Source: Candidatus Borrarchaeota archaeon
Lineage (GTDB): Archaea > Asgardarchaeota > Sifarchaeia > Borrarchaeales > Borrarchaeaceae
Direction of reading: 5' to 3'
Assembly: GCA_016840645.1 (NCBI GenBank)
Contig: JAEORY010000160.1
Coordinates: 1 to 8,353, forward strand
DNA: 8,353 bases
How positions within the stretch are numbered: position 1 is the first letter of the stretch; every line of letters starts with the position of its first letter. Below the pieces are notes generated by a model, which saw only the letters and a program-made list of their open reading frames with translations, searched no databases and had not been told where the DNA came from. Both the position numbers and the translations under genes were made by a program. Positions 3,275-8,353 of this stretch are shown piece by piece.

Positions 3275-6200
3275 ATGAGTGATCCATTAAACAGTGAATA
3301 TTTCAAAAATATTGAAGAAATCGTAGAAAAGTCATATGAACTTGCAAAAAAGGCACGAGAGAAGAACTTAGATCCCTCCCCACTTCCTGAAATAGCCTTA
3401 GCAAATGATCTTGCAGCGCGAGTTGAAGGATTGGTTGGGCCAAAGGATGTTGCGCAGGCTATTCGCCAACTTCAAGAGAAACTCGAACGCGAAGAGGTGG
3501 CTTTTCAAATAGCAAAAGACATTGTCTATGAGAAATTTGGAGAAATGAGCGATGAAGAAGGTGCCGAACAAGCAATCCGAACTGCCCTAGCCATTCTTTC
3601 GAGTGGGATCACGGCAGCTCCATTAGAAGGCATTGCAAAAGTCAAAATCAAAGTAGCAACAGATTCAAAACGTTATTTAAGCATCTATTTTTCTGGACCA
3701 ATAAGAGCTGCTGGAGGAACAGAAACAGCGTTGACCGTACTAGTAGGGGATTTTGTGCGTAGATTGTTGCATCTTGATAGATATAATCCTTCAAGTGATG
3801 AAGTCGAACGATATATCGAAGAGGTTGATCTTTACAAACGTGCAGTTCATCTACAATACCCTTCAATAGATGAAGAAATTCGAAAAGCAGTACAACATCT
3901 TCCAGTTGAAGTTACTGGTGAGCCAACTGAGAAGATAGAAGTATCAGGTTATCGCGATATCCCTTCTATTGAGACAAATCGTGTCCGTGGAGGAGCTATG
4001 CTTGTACTTAATGATGGTATTTTAGGCAAAGCTCATAAACTCCCAAAAATAGTAAGAAAGATAGGGCTAGAGGGATGGGAATGGCTAAAGAATCTAAAAG
4101 AGTTAAAATCCAAAAAAGAAACTGATACAAGTGATTCAAAACGGATGACAAGTGATAAATACCTTGCAGATGTAATTGCAGGCCGTCCAGTATTTGCACA
4201 TCCCTCTCGACCCGGTGGATTCCGTCCAAGATATGGAAGGGCTCGAAATACAGGACTTGCTGCTGTTGGAATACATCCTGCAACAATGGAAATCTTAGAC
4301 GAATTTCTCGCTACGGGAACTCATGTGGTTACTGAAAGACCAGGAAAGGGTGCGATCGTAGTTCCAGTAGATAGTGTAGAAGGACCAACAGTGAGACTCA
4401 AAGATGGTTCGGTGTGTTCATTCAATAATATCGAAGATGCACGTTCAAATATACATAATACAGAAAAAATCCTCTATCTTGGGGATATGCTCATTGCGTA
4501 TGGTGAATTCTTAGAGAATAATCATCCTCTAATTAATTCAGGATATTGTGAAGAATGGTGGGTTCTTGAATTAAGGAATGCCTTAATGAAATCACCCATT
4601 AAGAAGGAAGATCTTTGTGTACGTCTCAATATTTCTCCTGAACATCTAAATCAATATATTGAAAATCCTTTCATTATCTATCCAAAGTCTCTTGAGGCCC
4701 TTAAACTTTCTCAATTACTTAAAATACCGTTACATCCAAGATATACATATCTATGGCATGATATACTTCCTGAAGAACTTATGAACCTTTTAGAATGGCT
4801 TATGCAAGCAAAGATGAAATACAATGGTGAATTTTGTACTGAAATACGTGTAACTAATACAAATCCTTCTTCTAAGAGTATTTTAGAAAAACTTTGTGTA
4901 CCCCACAGCGTAGAACAGGATAAAATCGTAATATCTAACCATGCCCCAACTTTGGCATATTGCCTTGGCATCCAAAAAGATATTACATTAGAAAAGATCC
5001 GTTCCAAATTTCAAATAACTTCTACGATAAAGGATGTACTCTTCTTAATCAATACACTTTCTGACATTGAAGTAAGAGCCAAAGCACCTATATTCATTGG
5101 AGGACGCCTAGGACGCCCTGAAAAATCAAAAGCACGTGCTACATCTCCTCCTGTTCATGTACTTTTTCCCGTTGGATTTGATGTAGGTCATAATAGAAAT
5201 ATCGTTGAAATAGCAAAAAAAGGAGATGTCTCGCTTGAGATCGTTCACAAAGAATGTCCATCCTGTCATTATACATCATTTATGAACTTATGTCCCAGAT
5301 GCGGGCATCAAACTACTATAGCGCCTAAATGCCCTAAATGCCACACACAGAGTCAAAAAAATATCTGTCCTAATTGTGAAACGCTTATTCGAGGATATGA
5401 AAAACAAAAGATTTCTCTTCAGCAACTTCTCGATGAAGCCTTGCGAAAAACTGGCGTTAGAAACATAGAAAAAGTAAAGGGAGTTAAAGGCTTAACAAGC
5501 AAATTCAAACAACCTGAAATACTTGAAAAAGGAATCCTTCGCTCAAAATATGGATTATACGTGTATAAGGATGGAACAACACGATTTGATGCAACTGATG
5601 CGCCCTTAAGTCATTTTAAACCAAAAGAGATTAAAACTTCGATTGAAACTCTAAAAGGTCTTGGTTATACTCACGATTATATGGGTAATCCGCTCATTGA
5701 CGATGATCAAATCCTTGAGTTAAAGGTACAAGATATTGTCATTCACAATGAATGTGGCGATTATCTTGTTAACGTTGCCAAATTTGTCGATGAATTACTT
5801 GTCAAAGTATATGATCTACCTCCTTTTTACAATATCGTTAAGAAGGAACAACTAATAGGACACCTTGCTATTGGATTAGCACCCCATACCTCTGCAGGTG
5901 TCATTGCTCGCATCATTGGTTTTACTGATGCGTATGTGTGCTACGCTCACCATTATTTTCATGCTGCTAAAAGACGCAACTGTCTGTTTGGAACAGAAGA
6001 GGTGCCCATATGGGACGTGGATAAAAATAAACTTATTCTAACGCCTATTAGCGAAATTATTGAAGAATCAATTTTTAAAGGCGCAAATAAAGAGATAGTA
6101 GATGATTTTGGAACGTTAGCAGTAGAAAATCTCTACCCACAATGGCACGTTGTAAGTATTGATGAGGCTACCAATACGCCTATTTTTCAACCGATTAAAC

Positions 6201-8335
6201 ACTGGATCAAAGGAAAATGCACTCATTGGGTTAAAATAAGGACCGAGACGGGTAGAATTCTAAAAATGACCCCTGATCATATTGCGCTTGTGTGGAATCA
6301 AATTAGTCAAACAATTACAAGAATAAAGGCCAAACAGTTGAAAACCGGTGATTATATCCCTATTGTTACAAAACTTCCCTTGCCAACTTTAAAAGCACAA
6401 TCAAAGATCAATATTCTCAAAGAATTGGCTATTAACTTACCAAATGATATTTTTCAGGCATTTAAACATCAGGTGCGATTACGAAACGCAGACGAATGGA
6501 TGAAAACCAAAATTCTTCAGTATGCACGAAATTATAATTTATGTGATCTTAGCAAACATTACAAACGTGTGCCACCTCAAGTTAGAAAGTATCTACGCAA
6601 CCTTTTACCAGAAAGACCATTGAAAAAACCACTTGATCCTAGGTGGTTTATATCTATTCCACTCAGTCATCTTGAAGTTCTCCAAAGAGAAGGGGTGTTT
6701 AATTGGGATGATATTCCCGAAGATGCAATACTCGGTATGGCCAGAGATGATCACACTGTTAATCCCTACATTCCATTTACAACTGATTTTATGAGATTAC
6801 TTGGTTATCTTATAGCGAAAGGGTACATCAGGGATGAAGTTACTTGTTACCAAACGAATTTTAGTGTTCCAGATTCAAATTTAAGAGAACATGTAGAGTA
6901 CCTCATCAAGGAAACCCTAGGATCTTCTCCATATTATAAGAAAGATAATCAACAGTTGATTCATACAGGACGTATACATGTATATCTATTTGCTTATGCA
7001 TGGAGAATAGGAAAAACTGCTCTCACAAAGCGCATTCCTAATTTTATTTATACAACACCCTCAGAATATAGATTTCATTTTCTGTCTGCACTAATCGATG
7101 GTGACGGTTCAATTATACCACAATCATGTAGGACTACGATTTATACAGGGAACTATAAACTGTCGCAGGATTATTGCTTACTTCTATCCACATTAGGTAT
7201 ATTTGCACGACTATCAATAATCGAGGGTGGAAGATATGGTAAAAAAGTAATTGAGAGATATAAAGAACTTGGAGTTGAACCCAAAAAAGATAATCCTCTT
7301 TTTCATGTGAACATTCCGGGAAGAGAAAATGAATTACTATTCGCAAATATTAGCTTGAAACACAAAGAAAAACTAGAAAAAGTAAATAAAATATTGAATA
7401 AGGAATTTCCTGATCCCAAAAGATTTCAGAAAATAGGTGAAAATGTTATTGCAGACAAAATAAAGAAAATAGAGATTATAAATTCTAGAAAGCCCTCCTA
7501 TTGTTTGGAAGTTGATTCATATGATGAAGTAAAACAGACATACCATAATATTGTAATGTTAAACGGTCTAACAACCGCTCAATGCGACGGAGACGAAGAT
7601 AGTATCATTCTACTTTTAGATGGGCTTCTTAACTTCTCTAAAAAACTACTTCCTGAAAAAAGAGGAGGAATGATGGATGCGCCCTTAGTTTTGACGGTTT
7701 GTTTAGATCCTCATGAAATTGATGATGAATCATATACTGTGGATCAAGTTGCGACTTACTCCTTAGAATTTTATCAAAAAACGCTTGAGAATGTTGACCC
7801 TAAAGATATTGAAGATATTATAGATAATGTTGGACATCGTTTGGGTTCTCCAGCACAGTATGCAGGTTTCCGATTTTCACATCCTACAACCTCTATTGCG
7901 GCGGGACCAAGTTGTACAGCTTACAAGACACTTGACAGTATGGAGAAGAAGGTTATTGCTCAACTCAATTTAGCAAAGAAAATCCGTGCAGTGAACGCTA
8001 AAGATGTTGCAGAACGCGTATTCTCACACCATCTCCTTCGTGATATTGTGGGGTGTTTAAGAAGATTTGGTAGGCAGAAAGTAAGATGTACGACTTGTAA
8101 CAGGAAATATAGACGAATTCCACTCTCTGGTAATTGTCCAAATTGTGGAGGGAAACTAATACTAACGGTTTCAGAAGGCACTGTTATGAAATATCTTGAC
8201 TTAGCTGAAAAAATTGTAAATGACCAAGATCTAGATCTATATCATAAACAACGTATCATTTTGCTTAAGAATGCTCTAGAATCTTTGTTTGAAGATGATG
8301 CACCAAAACAAGTGAAATTAGGAAAATATATTTAG
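3275..8335 (+). CDS. polC: DNA polymerase family D (Pol II) large subunit DP2, intein-containing precursor
   Basis: DP2 is the catalytic subunit of the archaeal replicative polymerase PolD, which pairs with the exonuclease subunit DP1 (not in this window). The precursor has 1686 residues; removing the intein (903-1436) leaves 1152, within the usual DP2 range. Visible marks are: GPIRAAGGTETA at 141-152; HPSRPGGFRPRYGRAR in the N-terminal half; the basic GRPEKSKAR loop at 613-621; four CxxC pairs forming two zinc sites (Cys 661/664, 673/676, 686/689, 698/701); and AHHYFHAAKRRN running into the catalytic motif N902|C1437-D-G-D-E-D. Asp 1438 and 1440 match the catalytic aspartates known in Pyrococcus DP2. 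RGGMMDAPLVL follows, then a C-terminal zinc site (Cys 1605/1608/1621/1624). The last eight residues, QVKLGKYI, resemble a PCNA-binding PIP box. The stop lies 18 nt before the window ends. Confidence 0.97.
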   Translation: MSDPLNSEYFKNIEEIVEKSYELAKKAREKNLDPSPLPEIALANDLAARVEGLVGPKDVAQAIRQLQEKLEREEVAFQIAKDIVYEKFGEMSDEEGAEQAIRTALAILSSGITAAPLEGIAKVKIKVATDSKRYLSIYFSGPIRAAGGTETALTVLVGDFVRRLLHLDRYNPSSDEVERYIEEVDLYKRAVHLQYPSIDEEIRKAVQHLPVEVTGEPTEKIEVSGYRDIPSIETNRVRGGAMLVLNDGILGKAHKLPKIVRKIGLEGWEWLKNLKELKSKKETDTSDSKRMTSDKYLADVIAGRPVFAHPSRPGGFRPRYGRARNTGLAAVGIHPATMEILDEFLATGTHVVTERPGKGAIVVPVDSVEGPTVRLKDGSVCSFNNIEDARSNIHNTEKILYLGDMLIAYGEFLENNHPLINSGYCEEWWVLELRNALMKSPIKKEDLCVRLNISPEHLNQYIENPFIIYPKSLEALKLSQLLKIPLHPRYTYLWHDILPEELMNLLEWLMQAKMKYNGEFCTEIRVTNTNPSSKSILEKLCVPHSVEQDKIVISNHAPTLAYCLGIQKDITLEKIRSKFQITSTIKDVLFLINTLSDIEVRAKAPIFIGGRLGRPEKSKARATSPPVHVLFPVGFDVGHNRNIVEIAKKGDVSLEIVHKECPSCHYTSFMNLCPRCGHQTTIAPKCPKCHTQSQKNICPNCETLIRGYEKQKISLQQLLDEALRKTGVRNIEKVKGVKGLTSKFKQPEILEKGILRSKYGLYVYKDGTTRFDATDAPLSHFKPKEIKTSIETLKGLGYTHDYMGNPLIDDDQILELKVQDIVIHNECGDYLVNVAKFVDELLVKVYDLPPFYNIVKKEQLIGHLAIGLAPHTSAGVIARIIGFTDAYVCYAHHYFHAAKRRNCLFGTEEVPIWDVDKNKLILTPISEIIEESIFKGANKEIVDDFGTLAVENLYPQWHVVSIDEATNTPIFQPIKHWIKGKCTHWVKIRTETGRILKMTPDHIALVWNQISQTITRIKAKQLKTGDYIPIVTKLPLPTLKAQSKINILKELAINLPNDIFQAFKHQVRLRNADEWMKTKILQYARNYNLCDLSKHYKRVPPQVRKYLRNLLPERPLKKPLDPRWFISIPLSHLEVLQREGVFNWDDIPEDAILGMARDDHTVNPYIPFTTDFMRLLGYLIAKGYIRDEVTCYQTNFSVPDSNLREHVEYLIKETLGSSPYYKKDNQQLIHTGRIHVYLFAYAWRIGKTALTKRIPNFIYTTPSEYRFHFLSALIDGDGSIIPQSCRTTIYTGNYKLSQDYCLLLSTLGIFARLSIIEGGRYGKKVIERYKELGVEPKKDNPLFHVNIPGRENELLFANISLKHKEKLEKVNKILNKEFPDPKRFQKIGENVIADKIKKIEIINSRKPSYCLEVDSYDEVKQTYHNIVMLNGLTTAQCDGDEDSIILLLDGLLNFSKKLLPEKRGGMMDAPLVLTVCLDPHEIDDESYTVDQVATYSLEFYQKTLENVDPKDIEDIIDNVGHRLGSPAQYAGFRFSHPTTSIAAGPSCTAYKTLDSMEKKVIAQLNLAKKIRAVNAKDVAERVFSHHLLRDIVGCLRRFGRQKVRCTTCNRKYRRIPLSGNCPNCGGKLILTVSEGTVMKYLDLAEKIVNDQDLDLYHKQRIILLKNALESLFEDDAPKQVKLGKYI
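5981..7582 (+). mobile_element. Intein (534 aa) with LAGLIDADG endonuclease domain in the DP2 active site
   Basis: This in-frame element encodes residues 903-1436 of the precursor. Splicing block A starts CLFGTEEVP with Cys1. Block B is GRILKMTPDHIAL, with Thr999 and His1002. Block F and the C-terminal junction read HNIVMLNGLTTAQ|C, with Cys+1 belonging to the extein. The C-terminal residue is Gln1436 and the penultimate is Ala1435, where most inteins have Asn and His. A Gln end is known for a Pyrococcus PolII intein. A DNA-binding-looking region lies at 1075-1107, with a helix-turn-helix-like YARNYNLCDLSKHYKR. LAGLIDADG motif 1 is LLGYLIAKG at 1175-1183, with Lys1182 at the catalytic acidic position. 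Motif 2 is LSALIDGDG at 1270-1278, with Asp1277 intact. The element should splice, but endonuclease activity is doubtful. The insertion site is that of the known archaeal PolII inteins. Confidence 0.95.
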
Positions 8336-8353
8336 AAGATGCAACTTCTTAGT

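Noticed and set aside
3648..5007. Three minus-strand frames opposite DP2 (3648-3866, 4008-4286, 4711-5007)
   Set aside because: They are antisense shadows of a strongly conserved coding region and lack ribosome binding sites.
7134..8181. Minus-strand frames opposite the intein and DP2 C-terminus
   Set aside because: They are antisense shadows without start signals.
1..8353. A new multi-gene defence or other undescribed system
   Set aside because: The recognisable genes are housekeeping (DP2, Sec61-beta) or isolated unknowns, and no nuclease-helicase-sensor grouping exists in this window. The endonuclease domain seen belongs to the intein.

Overview
The window looks like part of an AT-rich archaeal chromosome. 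Three things point to Archaea. It carries the large subunit (DP2) of the archaea-specific family D DNA polymerase. It carries a Sec61-beta-type SecG subunit, not a bacterial SecG. It also has GGTGA/GAGG ribosome binding sites and TTTATATA-type TATA boxes. The lineage cannot be fixed from this window. A PolD-bearing group outside the Sulfolobus-type crenarchaea is certain, and an Asgard-like (for example Heimdall-type) archaeon is a guess only.

Layout, left to right. (1) 1-921, minus strand: a two-gene operon made of a multi-TM protein of unknown function (226-921) and, overlapping its end by 10 nt, a soluble charged protein that runs off the left edge (1-235). A TATA box near 1085-1092 lies inside an inverted repeat. 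(2) About 1,100-2,100: a gene-poor stretch of nearly 1 kb. It holds short inverted repeats, a cluster of five TTAC(A/T)GC motifs and apparent gene remains. The clearest is a minus-strand start with a perfect GAGGTGA ribosome binding site and a MazG-like N-terminus that hits a stop after 20 codons (1650-1712). A second is a plus-strand frame broken by one TAA (1832-2041). (3) 2141-2464: a small zinc-ribbon protein with an acidic tail encoded by six 21-nt tandem repeats. (4) 2465-2746: a convergent spacer with T-runs and two hairpins. (5) 2747-2947, minus: Sec61-beta/SecG. (6) 2948-3274: a divergent promoter region. (7) 3275-8335: PolD DP2, read as a 1686-residue precursor that contains a 534-residue intein (5981-7582).

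The most informative part is the intein. It sits exactly between the Asn and Cys of the polymerase catalytic motif N|CDGDED, so the polymerase should be inactive until splicing yields the 1152-residue mature DP2. The intein departs from consensus in two visible ways. Its C-terminus is Ala-Gln instead of His-Asn, and the first LAGLIDADG motif of its homing endonuclease has Lys where the catalytic Asp/Glu belongs. The second motif is intact. This suggests an intein that must still splice but whose endonuclease has probably decayed.

I found no convincing new multi-gene system (defence, CRISPR, secretion or biosynthetic). The unusual content is the intein, the repeat-tailed zinc ribbon and the decayed intergenic region.
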